Below are positions 20,667 through 31,401 of a stretch of DNA of 64,000 nt, one piece after another. Source of the DNA: Clarkia xantiana subsp. parviflora (Eukaryota > Streptophyta > Magnoliopsida > Myrtales > Onagraceae); the NCBI GenBank assembly GCA_036873135.1, contig JAPTYO010000015.1, positions 4,796,839 through 4,860,838 on the forward strand, read 5' to 3'. The position numbers and the translations under genes were made by a program. The notes under the pieces were generated by a model, which did not search any database, was not told the DNA's origin, and saw only the letters and a list, made by a program, of their open reading frames with translations. Within the stretch, counting starts at the first letter, position 1, and the number at the start of each line of letters is the position of its first letter.

Positions 20667-21219
20667 GTGTTGTTCTCACAGCCCACAGCACGTTCTCGAG
20701 CTCATCCAGCCAATGGCCCTGCAAGGCATAGAATCTCTTCTTCAAGCCATCCATCACGATCTTGTTGGCTGATTCTACCTGGCCATTGGTCTGAGCGTGG
20801 CGGACTGAAGCGGTCCGATGCTCAATGTTGAGTTCTTCTAGGTACTCCTTCAACTGGGCCCCATTGAACGGAGGGCCGTTGTCGCTGATCAACACTCGAG
20901 GAACCCCGTACAGGGATACGAACTGAGTTTGAAGGAACTTGAGGATCTGCTGCCCCGTAGTTCTAGCCAATGCTTTAGCCTCTATCCACTTTGAGAAGTA
21001 GTCGATGGCCACGAGAAAATACTTGCACTGACCCTTTGCTTGGGGAAGAGGTCCCACCAAATCAATTCCCCATTGCACGAAGGGCCATGCACTCCTGATG
21101 GGCATTAAGTCCGCGGCGGGAGCCACGATATTTGGAGCGTACCTCTGGCATGCAACACAGGATAGAACCATCGCGGTCGCTTCCTTGTTCATCGAGGGCC
21201 AATAGTAGCCTAAGTTCAA
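20667..21219 (-). pseudogene. RT-A integrase, zinc region and catalytic core
   Basis: Minus-strand frame with NLGYYWPSMNKEATAMV, CVACQRYAP, WGIDLVGPLPQAKGQ, ISDNGPPF and NGQVESANK, i.e. both core Asp and the Glu. Cut at 20667 by RT-C; the remainder is at 12590-13026. The upstream frame is shifted near 21225. Confidence 0.88.
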
Positions 21220-22108
21220 TGCCTTCCTTACTAGAGATCAGGGCCCCTTCATGGCAGGCCGCGACTCCTTCGTGTAGCTCCCTCAGGATCCGATTTGTGT
21301 CAGGCTCTGCTACACATTTTAGAGAAGGCTTTACATACCCTTTTTTGTATAACTGGTTGTCCACCATCGCGTAGTTGTCCGCAATCCGCCGCAACCTGAC
21401 AGCTGCCACCTTGTCATCGGGGAGTGTCCCTGTAGTCAGATACGTGACCATCGGGGTCATCCACGTGGGCTTCTCTTCTTCCTCCGATCCTGTCTCAATA
21501 GCGCAGACCTCCGCCGGATCGATGTTTGAGATAATCACCTTTTCTAGGAAATGCACCCTCCGATTCTCCTCGGGGGCCACTCCAAGGGAAAACTTGCTCA
21601 AGGCATCCGCTTCCGCGTTTTCTTCCCTCGGGATCGCCTCGATGTTGAAGCTTTTGAAGCTTCCCTTCAAAGTCTGCACTTCGTGCAAATACTTTTTCAT
21701 TATCGGGCTCTTGGCTTCGTAGTTCCCCTGGACCTGATTCACGATCAGGCTAGCATCGCACTTCACTTTCAAATGATCGACCCCCGTACCCTTGGCAATC
21801 TTAAGGCCTGTGAAGAGAGCTTCATACTCCGCTTCGTTGTTGGTGGCTTTGAACGTCAACGCCAAGGCATATCGTAGGGGCTCGCCTCCACCAGGCGGTA
21901 TCAATACGAATCCTGCCCCCGAGCCTTCTACACTCGATGAACCATCAGTGTTTCTCCCAAGTATTCTCCTCATTTGGCTGTTCTAGCTGTTATTTGGCTG
22001 TTCTATTTGTTGTTCTGTTGTCGGGACTTCCTCCATGGTTGCCCCCTCTGCGGGACCCGTTACTTCCAGATCGGGTGTCGTAGACTCAGCTATAAAATCT
22101 GCCAATGC
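21220..22108 (-). pseudogene. RT-A archaeal-type RNase H and linker to integrase
   Basis: Contains NTDGSSSVEGSGAGF and NNEAEYEALFTGLKIAKG, then the acidic linker and HEGVAACHEGA. Separated from the RT part by a TAG at 22109 and damaged near 21975-22010, where a short stretch is duplicated. Confidence 0.82.
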
Positions 22109-23488
22109 CTAGCCCTTAATAGCGGTTCTCGGAGCGAAATGAATGCGGAATTCCGTCAGCTCGATGGCCCATTTCACCAATCTCCCCGACGCCTCCGGTC
22201 GGTTCATAAAGTGCTTTAGGGGCTGATTAGTCAATACCGTGACTTCATGGGCATGGAAGTAAGGTCGTAGCTTTCGAGCGGCAATAATCAACGCGAAGAG
22301 ATACTTCTCAATAGCGGGATAGTTTATTTCAGAATTGGCAAACGTCTTGCTTACATAATAGATAGGCACTTGGTTGCCCTTGACAATTTTAATCAAAACA
22401 GAACTAACAGCCACATCGGAAACAGCCAAATAGAGATAAAGCGGCTCGCCTGGAACTGGTTTCGCCAACGGCGGAAGGGTACGGAGGTGCTGCTTGAGTG
22501 CCTGGAACGCCTCCTCGCACTTGTCGGTCCATTCGAATTTCTTGTGGGCCCTCAGCACATCAAAAAATGGCATGGCTCGGTCACTCGCCTTGGATAGGAA
22601 GCGATTCATCGCGGCCAACCGGCCATTCAGCACCTGGACCTCCCGATGAGTCTTCGGGGACTGCATCTCCTCGATTGCTCGCAGCTTCTCGGGGTTCACC
22701 TCGATTCCTCTCTGGCTCACCATGAACCCTAGGAACTTCCCCGAGTTCACCCCAAAAGCACATTTGTCGGGGTTCAGCCGAACCTGATGGAACTTCATCC
22801 GCTCAAATGCTGCCGCCAAGTTCTGGACATGGTCTCCTGCCTGTCGTGACTTCACCAGCATGTCATCCACATACGCCTCCATGGTTTTCCCCAACATGTC
22901 TCCAAACAACTTGTTCACCATCCGCTGGTAAGTTGCTCCGGCGTTGATCAATCCGAAGGGCATCACGTCGTAATGGTAGACGTCACTGTCGGCATAAAAG
23001 GCCGTATGGGGGGCATCCTCCTTCGCCATCTTGATCTGGTTATACCCGGAATAGGCATCCATGAAGCTCAGCAGCTCATGTCCCGATGTGGCATCCACCA
23101 ACTGGTCAATCCTCGGGAGCGGGTAGCAATCCTTCGGGCAAGCCTTGTTCAAGTCGCGGAAATCGACACACATCCGCCACTTCCCGTTACTCTTTCGCAC
23201 CAGGACTGGGTTAGCCACCCAAGTCTGGAATCGGAGCTCCTTTATGAATCCCGCATCGAGCAGTCTGCCCACCTCTTGCTGGATCGCGATCCTCTTGTCC
23301 GCGCCCATCGGACGTCTTCTCTGCGCGATAGGCTTGATCGCGGGGTCTATCTTCAGCTCGTGCACTATCACGTCGGGGCTGATTCCTGGCATGTCACTCG
23401 GGGACCAGGCAAACAGCTCCTTGAACTCTTTCAGGAGCTCGACCAACTCTTTGGCTCTTTCCTCCGACAGAGCAGACCCGATCTTCAC
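22109..23488 (-). pseudogene. RT-A reverse transcriptase and gypsy RNase H
   Basis: About 459 residues: SPSDMPGISPDVIVHELKID, then RMCVDFRDLNKACPKDCYP, MPFGLINAGATYQRMV, AYVDDMLVKSRQ, LGFMVSQRGIEVNPEKL and RNase H up to RIHFAPRTAIKG. The frame ends at TAG where relatives have CAG. The catalytic YVDD is intact. Confidence 0.9.
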
Positions 23489-23494
23489 CTTCCT

Positions 23495-24406
23495 TTAATG
23501 TCCATCGATCTCAACTTCCTTCAAATCCTCCATGGGGGCGGGACGCCCATACTCCTCTCGAGGATCGGCATCAGTCTGAAGGACGGTCATGGCCTCCCTC
23601 CTTCTCCGTCGGGTGGCGTTAACGTAGCATTTCGGTGATGCCACTTGGTCACCCTTGACCTCTCCGACCCCATTGTCAGTCGGGAACTTCATCTTCTGGT
23701 GGACCGTCGAGGCGACTGCCATGAGAGGGTTGATAGTGGTCCTCCCGATAATAGCGTTGTTTGCCCCCGCAGACTCCACGACAACGAAATCTACGTTTCG
23801 CTTCTCCATCTTCCAGCCACTACCAAACTCCACCGGTAAGGTAATCATTCCCAGCGGGTAAGAGGTGGATCCAGAGAATCCCACCATATGGAAGTCCACC
23901 TGTGTGAGGTCCTTCTTCGTCTTTCCCATGGCTTCCAGAGCGTCCATGAAAAGAATATCGGAGGAACTCCCTCCGTCTATCAGGATCCGTTTCATCTCAA
24001 ACCTGTCTACGTCCAGGGTCACGACCAGGGCGTCATCGTGAGGGCTCTCCACGCCTACTAGATCCTCCGCCGAGAAAGAAATTACCATTTCCTCCTTCAG
24101 GGTCCACGACCGGGACCTTTTGCCTAGCACCACCGCGGCAGATATGCGAGAAGCGTAGTTCTCCCTAGAAGCAGAGGTATCACCTCCTGCTGCCATCCCT
24201 CCGTGGATGACGTTGATAGCTCCGCGCCTCTCCCTACGGGCACCTGAACCTGAAGCTTCTTGCTCAATCTTTTTCTTCTTCGGGAATCGGTCGCGGGACT
24301 TGGAACGGGATCGTGACCGACTTCTGGAACGGGATCGGCACCGCCCCTTTCCAACGAATTCTTTTAGCTTCCCCTTCTGGATCAGCTTCTCAATTTCCTT
24401 CTTCAA
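23495..24406 (-). pseudogene. RT-A Gag tail and protease
   Basis: Begins in the conserved LKKEIEKLIQKGKLKEF after the knuckle, then an Arg-Ser repeat (RSRSRSRSRSRSKSRDR), INVIHGGMAAGG and the retropepsin KRILIDGGSSSDILF. A stop just before 23495 separates it from RT. The protease would mature the polyprotein. Confidence 0.87.
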
Positions 24407-25028
24407 CTCCCGACATTTTTCGGTGTCGTGACCATTGGCTCGATGGTAGCGACAGTAACGGTCAGGGCGGCCTCCTAGGAATTCACCCTATTTCCTCGGG
24501 GGGGGGGGGGGGGTATCGGGCGAGACCCTGTCTGTCCATCACAGCTAACACAGAGGTCATCGAGCTATTGATGGGAACGGGCCGACCTTCTCGGTTGTCC
24601 TTCCTCGGAGGACGCTTGTCTTCTCTTTTATCGGGACAACCACGGTTCCTACTTCCTTGCGACTTGTCGCTCCCTTTGCGATCATCCGATAGCTTGGACG
24701 ATGGCTTTCCTCTCCCCGATTTCGGGGGATCGAGGTCTCCGGCAGCAATCTTCGACTCCTGGACGTCGATTTGCTGTTTCACCCTCGCTTGCAGGGCCTC
24801 CATACTCCACACGGCCTTCGCAGCTACGCTGTGCATCAGGTCGGAGCCGTACGGAGCGCTCAAGTTCCGCAGGAAAGTACGGGTTGTCTCTACCTCCGAG
24901 ATTTCTTCATCAATCTCCGCAGCACTAGCAGTGAATCGTTGGTAGTAGTATGCCTACGATTCATCGGGTCTCTGCACCACCTGGGTTAAGGACCTCACAC
25001 TCTTCAAAAGACGCCTCCGACCCTGGTA
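24407..25028 (-). pseudogene. RT-A Gag middle region, broken by stops and a 16-G run
   Basis: Continues the Gag core after a TAG at 25029, with a second stop near 24953 (DES-stop-AYYYQ). A 16-G run at 24498-24513 destroys the frame before the RYCRYHRANGHDTEKC-type knuckle. The run looks like replication slippage. Confidence 0.82.
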
Positions 25029-25925
25029 CTACTTGATGAAGCGATCGTGCATATCAGCCCAGCACGTGATGCATCCTGGCGGAAGGCTGAAGAACCAAGT
25101 CATGGCCCTTTCTCCCAGGGTTATCGGGAACAACGAGCATATGAGGTCATCATTTGAAGTCCTACCCATACAGGCCTGGACGTGCCTTTGAACATGGCGA
25201 ACTGGGTCCCCTTCGCCATCATACTCCTTGATAGTCGGAATACCTAGCCCGGGCGGGGCGACGGTATCTATCAGCCGCGGCACGAAAGGATGGCTGGACC
25301 GATCCCTCAGCTCCGATGTCATCTGCTTCTGATCACCCATGCAGATGCTTACGATTTTCACCACCTGATCGGGGGTGATGGGGCCATTCAGGGGAATGGT
25401 CCTATTTTGCACTGGTCCTGGGCCGTCAACCACGAACTTCTCCAGGTGTGCTGGTTCCTTACCCTTGCTCCTGGGCGGAGCCTCCTGGACCTCTTGTTCT
25501 TCTGGGGCCACCCTCGGCGGGGGTGGTGGTAATTCTTCTCGCGGAGGCAACTCCTCCGCCCTCTTAGCGGCCTCTCTTTTGTCCAGCAAGGCCTCCATGG
25601 CGGCCAAGAACATGGGCATAGCATCTGCTACTGCCTTGGCCAACTCCGAGTTTGAAGACGACCCTTCTTCCCTTCGCGGGACTCCTTCTCCTCCATGGCC
25701 CACCGGGTTCGGGGGAGCCTCATCTACCTCCCTACACGGGACATCCTGCCTGTTCCTCTCTGTGTCTCGGACTGAGACCTCATAGCCATCACCCTGCCCC
25801 CCTGTCTGGGAAAGAGCGGGGTTCTCACCTTGTTCAGCAACACGTTCCGGCAACGGGGAATTCACAGTTCCTGCGGGACGAGAACTGCCAGCCTGAACTT
25901 GCTTCTTCTTGCCACCACCGGCCAT
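25029..25925 (-). pseudogene. RT-A Gag N-terminal part
   Basis: ATG at 25925 (MAGGGKKKQVQAG). It includes FVVDGPGPVQNRTIPLNG, ITPDQVVKIVSICMGDQKQ and the start of the core (ERAMTWFFSLPPG). It ends at TAG in HDRFIK-stop, where RT-F has CAG. It lies 35 bp after the PBS. Confidence 0.88.
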
Positions 25926-25959
25926 TGATCTGGTAGAAACTATCTTGACTTTTTGTAAG

Positions 25960-25977
25960 TTCCCACAGACGGCGCCA
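25960..25977 (-). promoter_or_regulatory. RT-A primer binding site
   Basis: Minus-strand TGGCGCCGTCTGTGGGAA, one base from the LTR end; identical to RT-B and RT-F. Confidence 0.87.
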
Positions 25978-25978
25978 A

Positions 25979-26735
25979 TGTTGGATCACGGGCGAAGCTC
26001 CGTTACGTCCTTGACGGAAAGCTTTGGACTCCTGGGCTCCGCGTAATCCTGCAAAAGGGGATGACCTGGGTGGTGACCCAGAATCCCTCTCCGATGCTTA
26101 AATGAGTATGGTGATCAATGGGGTGGTAAGCAAAAGTCTAAGTTCGTATTAGATGATGGTTTTCTGAGGTAACTTCCTCCTTTATATAGGAGGGGAAGTT
26201 ACTCAGTTACCTGTTACTGCGCCTGGCAGTTTTGCCCATGATTCCGTGTATCTCGCCATGATTCCGTATATTTCGGTTGGGATTCCATATATCTCGCCCC
26301 ACGCTCCGCGTATCTTACCCGTACTCCGCGTATCTTGGGCACGCCCTGCGTATCTCGGGGGATTTATCTTTATCTCTAACCGTCTCCCACTACTCTATGT
26401 AGGCGGGTTTCTTGGTCTTTATCCTCTGATCACAAGTCCCAACTCCCGTCGGAGACTCCAGAGTTGTCTCATTCTAGATCACCACCCATGACCTTCAGTC
26501 TCTACGGGACAGGTCCAGCCTCTGCGGGGCTTTATCATCGGGGCCTTTTCTAAGGCATATCGGGGACTACTCAGAGGCTTCTCATCGAGAGCATTCAGCT
26601 CATACATCGGGACCGCTAAAGTCGGAACCCTTCGTGCTGGGCCTCTGGGCCTTCCAGGCTTTTCACGAGGCCCACTGGTCCTACTCGCCGTCCATTGGCT
26701 ACTAACGGGGCTAACGATTACATCGGGACCCATCA
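25979..26735 (-). repeat. RT-A 5' LTR (757 bp)
   Basis: TGTTGGATC to CCCATCA on the plus strand. The TATA box on the minus strand is TATATAAA at 26181-26188. About 90% like the RT-B LTRs. Confidence 0.94.
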
Positions 26736-29266
26736 GCTCCAATGCCTTATTTGAGATCCTAAATTAGAAAATATCGTCATCAGGCCTCCCTCTTGTTTTG
26801 AGAGAAGCACAGCAAACAAACGTTAAAATTTGACATCAAACCCCTGTCATTTGCTCCATTTAAAATGCTTGCTTAATGGAACTGCTTCAATCCAGAACAG
26901 CATGTGTCAACCACAGTGCTCTAGATGGCGTCTATCGACAAGTTGCCAAAACGGTCCAAATCTGTTTTTTTTTAACAAAAAATAGGCTGGAACCTGTCCA
27001 GAATCGGTTCTAACCAGACAAGTTCTTTCTTAACTAAACCTAAGTCACTATAAAACCTTAGCCATCACTGAATCAGACCGTTTTAAACAGTTTCGGTTCG
27101 AAACCGGTTCGGGCCGGACCAGTTCAGTTCCCATCCCTAGTTTTACCGTCGAAAATCACTCGTCGGCAAAACATTTACCATCCAAAAAAAATTGTCAGAA
27201 AATGGTTATGTCGACAAAATATTTGTGTAGGAACATGGTTTAGCCGACATAATATTTTCGTCAATGGGATATTGGGTACATGGAAAATTACGGGAACCTT
27301 TACGTTTGGCAATGAGTAGGTCAATATCAGATGGTGGAGGTGATTGTAGTGTGGTAGGAAGCTGAAGAGTTGATTGTGGAGGAGATGGAGAGGGTTCAGT
27401 GGTTGGATCAGGCATAACCGAGGATGCATGAGTATATAGATTCTGCATATTCTGGACAGAGTTAGTGTTAACAGGAAGAGTCTTATCTTTGTGAGTATAT
27501 ACATGCGTATTAGGAGGCGGAGAGGTGCATTATCAGATGAATTCCGAGATTATTTAATTTCAAGAATTCTGTTGTTATATTCATTAATTAAAACTTACAA
27601 TATATAATGATACAATTAAGCTAAACTTGATAAATAGTTAAACTACAAGAGCATTAAAACTTGTAGGAATGGAAAATAACAATTATACAAAATATACAGA
27701 GAGTTTGTATATTTAACAATATATCTTTATACCAATATAACATATGCAACATGTCCTCACCCCTAAGAGGTAAGGGTACCAAGTACCAACACTGAATTGG
27801 TCTCTCCCGGCCGGCTTCACATATTAGCAAACAAACAAAACAACCAGACATAACCGGTTAGGTGAACGAACCGCTTCAAGAAAAAGAAAAAAAAACCAGT
27901 TCTACCCTCAATATTTTTTACACCGAAATCCTTGCTACCATCGTTGAATCAACGATAACCGTTCCTCTGCTCTTCTGCGACACAGCTATTTCCGATGGTA
28001 CGCCACCCACCAGCAAAGACACCACCCAAAGCTTCTAAACACCACCTGCCCTGGCTAACCCCGCCAGCCATCCGCTCGCCCGCCTTGGCTAATCCCCACT
28101 GTTCTTCCGCTCCTTTGCTGACACGGCTACTTTCGACGATACGCCGGTTGCACGCAACCCTCTAATCTCCATTCATCCACTCTGGTTAATCCTACTCGCT
28201 GAATACTTCTTCTAAGACGATGGTACGGATCGTATGTTATATGTACGTCATATCCTGCCTCTTTCAACATAACTTGTTCTAATTATGTCCTTTGTTTCTA
28301 AGACACTTCTTCTTCTTTCAAACATTGCAAACTATGTGTTTTGATAGACTCCCTATTATACTATTTACTTGTAAAACACTGATCCATATGTTCTTAGTAA
28401 TTGGAATGTCTATTCTCCACTGTCCACAAAGTGTTCGACGGATATCCTAAATGAGGGGAAAAAAAGTAAGTTCTGCATATCGGAGTCGACAACCACCTTT
28501 CAATGATCTGGTGCATTCCCTTTCAATCATGCACCTTTGATGTTACTAACATGATGTTAGTATTAGAATTGAGATTAGGCTTTGAATTTCACATAGCACT
28601 ACTGTATATAATTTAAAAAAAAAAATAGAAACACGGCAATACAAATCAGTATCTTAGCTCATGTCTCCAATCAGAATTTTACCTCCTCTCTTCCAAAGCT
28701 ACATCCTTAAATCCAGTTCTGCCTTGAGATCTCTTTATTGTTCATTCTCATATTATTTCTTAATATTTCGTTAGTATACATTCTCTCTTAATGTTTCTTG
28801 ATTATTGCACATTCATTTTCTAAAGTTTCTAATAAACATGAAGTCACAACGAAATGGATGCGAATCAAAGGATTACTTGCATATATCATAATTAAGGGAA
28901 GTGCATGGAGAGTGGACTTTAAATGACAAAATTTTGTGAAAAGGGACTGTGAATAGGTGTTACAAAGCAAGATTTCCTGAGATGTATCAGAAATAGCTTT
29001 TCCAAGATAACAAGGTGAGGCTATAAATTCTAAGGATAAAATGTACGTGCAAATTATTATTAATTATATGCTTATAATTGTATACCAGACATGGATTCGT
29101 CATCCTAGCCACTATATTTGATGAGGACATTGTCAATTTAAGCACCAAAATGCAGCGTGGATGGCATCAAGCGTATAAATAAAGTCTACGCAAATGGACA
29201 TGAATCTATTAAAAATATGTTAACTCTTGTCACAGAGTGTGCTTACACATTAATAGAATTTGAGAA
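26736..29266. other. AT-rich intergenic sequence, no gene recognised
   Basis: I see no intact gene. 27972-28009 and 28116-28153 are imperfect direct repeats (CGACACAGCTATTTCCGATGG type). Sequence near 27120-27140 (complement of TAGGGATGGGAAC) resembles a hAT-type end but no partner is visible. 28600-29260 shows nothing further. Confidence 0.5.
27206..27448 (-). pseudogene. Possible Ty1/copia pol scrap (before RT)
   Basis: The frame contains DLLIAKRKGSRNFPCTQYPI, resembling the RKGxR...CxxYPI segment that precedes RT in copia elements. No RT core follows, and there are no LTRs. Short and uncertain. Confidence 0.35.
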
Positions 29267-30218
29267 TCTCTAACGCCACCGTTTGACTGGTAAGTTTACA
29301 TGTGCAAGTCACGTAACTCCCCCTATTTCATTTTTGATCAATTTAGTTACTAATATTTTTTCCGGCCAGCAAATCTTTTTGGACCACCGCACAAGACTGC
29401 AGGAACTCACACAAAGCCACATGCCACCATCATAACCCACCAGTGACCACCAATCGAGGCCAAATGTCCCCAATTGGAGCCGTCCAAACCTGATTGGGCC
29501 ACTGAGGGCCCAGATCGAAGCCACAAAGATCCAAATCAGAGCTCTATGTCCCCACCTAGAGCTCCGATATGGGCCCCAGTTGCCCAATCGGGGTCGGACG
29601 GCTCTGATTGGAATCGTCCGGCCCCGATTGGTTGTTACCTGTGATCTTGGATGTTTTCCGGAATCCTTGTGTGGTGCATTGACTGGAATACTTTTGGCTG
29701 TTGCCGGAAGACTCTGTGCGGTGGGCGGAAGAAGATTGGCTAGCCAGAGAAAATATTATGGACTACATTGATAACTCGAACAAAAATGAAACTTAGCAAA
29801 AAGTCGCTTGATTTTCACAAGGGTACTTAACAGTTAATTAACGGATGCACCAAAAGTCTACAAAACGCAAAACGTATGACACAAAATGTTTAAAAAAAAA
29901 ATAGCACCAAAAGTAAACTTTGGTAAATATATGGCACCATAAAACCCATTAGTCCTTTTTTTAAAATCAATTTTCTAAATTGTTAATAGGTCAACATTAA
30001 TGCCACATCTTGTTTTCTTGTTACAATTATATTGTAGATTGTTTATTTGTCCTTCATTTGTACATTCGATAATACTCTTATGCTGTGTACTACTATTTCT
30101 TAAATTGTCTTGTTATTGCTAATATCACTTATATAATTACTTATATAATTGCAACAAAAAAAAACATTAAAATTGTAATTAGTTACATGCGCGTGCAACG
30201 CACGCGTGCAATAACTAG
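29267..30218 (+). mobile_element. Candidate non-autonomous Helitron
   Basis: The right end has the Helitron-type signature: a perfect 7-bp GC hairpin CGCGTGC-AAC-GCACGCG at 30190-30206, eight bases, then CTAG (30215-30218) followed by T. A possible left end is A followed by TCTCTAAC at 29266-29267. No helicase. The left end is a guess; the right end is fairly convincing. Confidence 0.4.
29584..29631. repeat. Hairpin: 17-bp inverted repeat with 14-nt loop
   Basis: CCAATCGGGG-T-CGGACG pairs with CGTCCG-G-CCCCGATTGG with one mismatch. Role unknown. Confidence 0.7.
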
Positions 30219-30399
30219 TATATAAAAAATGGTAGGTAGGCAATGCCGCACAAACATCACAACGAGACAAATCTACAAAGACTTCTGCCCAAGAAAGTTT
30301 TGTGAAAAAGATAATAGATGCAATAAGCCCCTAGAATGGGGATGCTATTATCAACTTCCGTACGGATTTGCCCTATTGACGTTCCTAAGAAAAATTACT

Positions 30400-30530
30400 C
30401 TATTTACCAAGTCTATCTATGCACAAGAAGACATGGTTGTTGTTTTAGAGTACTTGTCATCAAATGAAATGATTGTAGATTGATTTACCAAACCCCTACA
30501 CATGGATGTTTGGGAAAAGTGTTAGATTAC
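30400..30530 (+). pseudogene. Possible Ty1/copia RNase H C-terminal scrap
   Basis: The reading YLSSNEMIVD-stop-FTKPL followed by HMDVW resembles the end of copia RNase H (ADxxTKPL). It is interrupted by a stop and has no upstream domain, LTR or partner. Confidence 0.4.
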
Positions 30531-30586
30531 TTCTCATATATTTGTACTAAAATTACGACCGCCCATTTTTAATCTCGATCTCGCTC

Positions 30587-30591
30587 ATGAT
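30587..30591. repeat. RT-B target site duplication, left copy (ATGAT)
   Basis: Matches 42281-42285. Confidence 0.93.
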
Positions 30592-31347
30592 TGATGGGTT
30601 CCGATGTAATCGTTAGCCCCGTTAACAGACAATGGACGGCGAATAGGTCCAGTGGGCCTCGTGAAAAGCCTGGAAGGCCCAGAGGCCCAGTATGAAGGGT
30701 TCCGACGATAGCGGCCCCGACACATGAGCTAGAGGCTCCCGACAAGAAGCCTCTGAGTAGGCCCCGATATGCCTTAGTAAAGGCCCCGATAATAAAGCCC
30801 CGCAGAGGCTGGACCTGTCCCGCAGAGACTGAAGGTCCTGGGTGGTGATCTAGAATGAGACAACTCTGGAGTCTCCGACAGGAGTCGGGACTTGTGATCA
30901 GAGGATAAAGACCGAGAAACCCGCCTACTAGATAGAGTAGGGGGAGAGGGTTAGAGATAAAGATAAATCCCCCGAGATACGCAGGGCGTGCCCGAGATAC
31001 GCGGAGTACGGGTAAGATACGCGGAGCGTGGGGCGAAATCTACGGAATCCCTAACGAGATATACAGAATCGTGGCGAGATACACAGAATCATGGGCAAAA
31101 CGGCCAATCACGGCCACAGGTAACTGAGTAACTTCCCCTCCTATATAAAGGAGGAAGTTACCTCAGAATAGACTCTCTAATACGCACTTAGAATACTGCT
31201 GCACCCCATTGATTGTATACTCATTTAAGCATCGGAGAGGGATTCTGGGTCACCACCCAGGTCATCCCCTTTTGCAGGATTACGCGGAGCCCAGGAGTCC
31301 AGAGCATTCCGTCAAGGACGTAACGGAGCTTCGCCCGTGATCCAACA
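30592..31347 (+). repeat. RT-B 5' LTR (756 bp)
   Basis: TGATGGG to CCAACA. U3 20-bp repeats with GAGATACGCGG at about 30980-31090, TATA at 31142-31150, conserved GCATCGGAGAGGG block at about 31229. Confidence 0.96.
31142..31150 (+). promoter_or_regulatory. RT-B LTR TATA box
   Basis: TATATAAAG; the 3' LTR copy is at about 42074. Confidence 0.75.
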
Positions 31348-31348
31348 C

Positions 31349-31366
31349 TGGCGCCGTCTGTGGGAA
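31349..31366 (+). promoter_or_regulatory. RT-B primer binding site
   Basis: TGGCGCCGTCTGTGGGAA, one base after the LTR. Confidence 0.88.
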
Positions 31367-31401
31367 ACTTACGAAAAGTCAAGATAGCTTCTACCAGATC
31401 A

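Larger units (their letters stand above)
1..26735 (-). mobile_element. RT-A: Tat-type Ty3/gypsy LTR retrotransposon, degenerate, hosting two nested insertions
   Basis: LTRs lie at 1-560 (cut by the window edge) and 25979-26735. Read on the minus strand the order is LTR, PBS, gag, PR, RT, RNase H, archaeal-type RNase H, integrase, minisatellite, antisense gene, PPT, LTR. RT-D (796-10984) and RT-C (13027-20661) interrupt it; without them the visible element is about 8.9 kb. The coding part has several stops and frameshifts, so it is not autonomous. The LTRs differ at about 12 of 556 compared sites plus a 4-bp indel (hand count), the most of any element here, which fits its role as host for younger insertions. 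The left target duplication lies outside the window. Confidence 0.93.

Noticed and set aside
27120..27150. hAT-like or CACTA-like terminus
   Set aside because: Only one short end-like sequence, with no partner inverted repeat or target duplication found.
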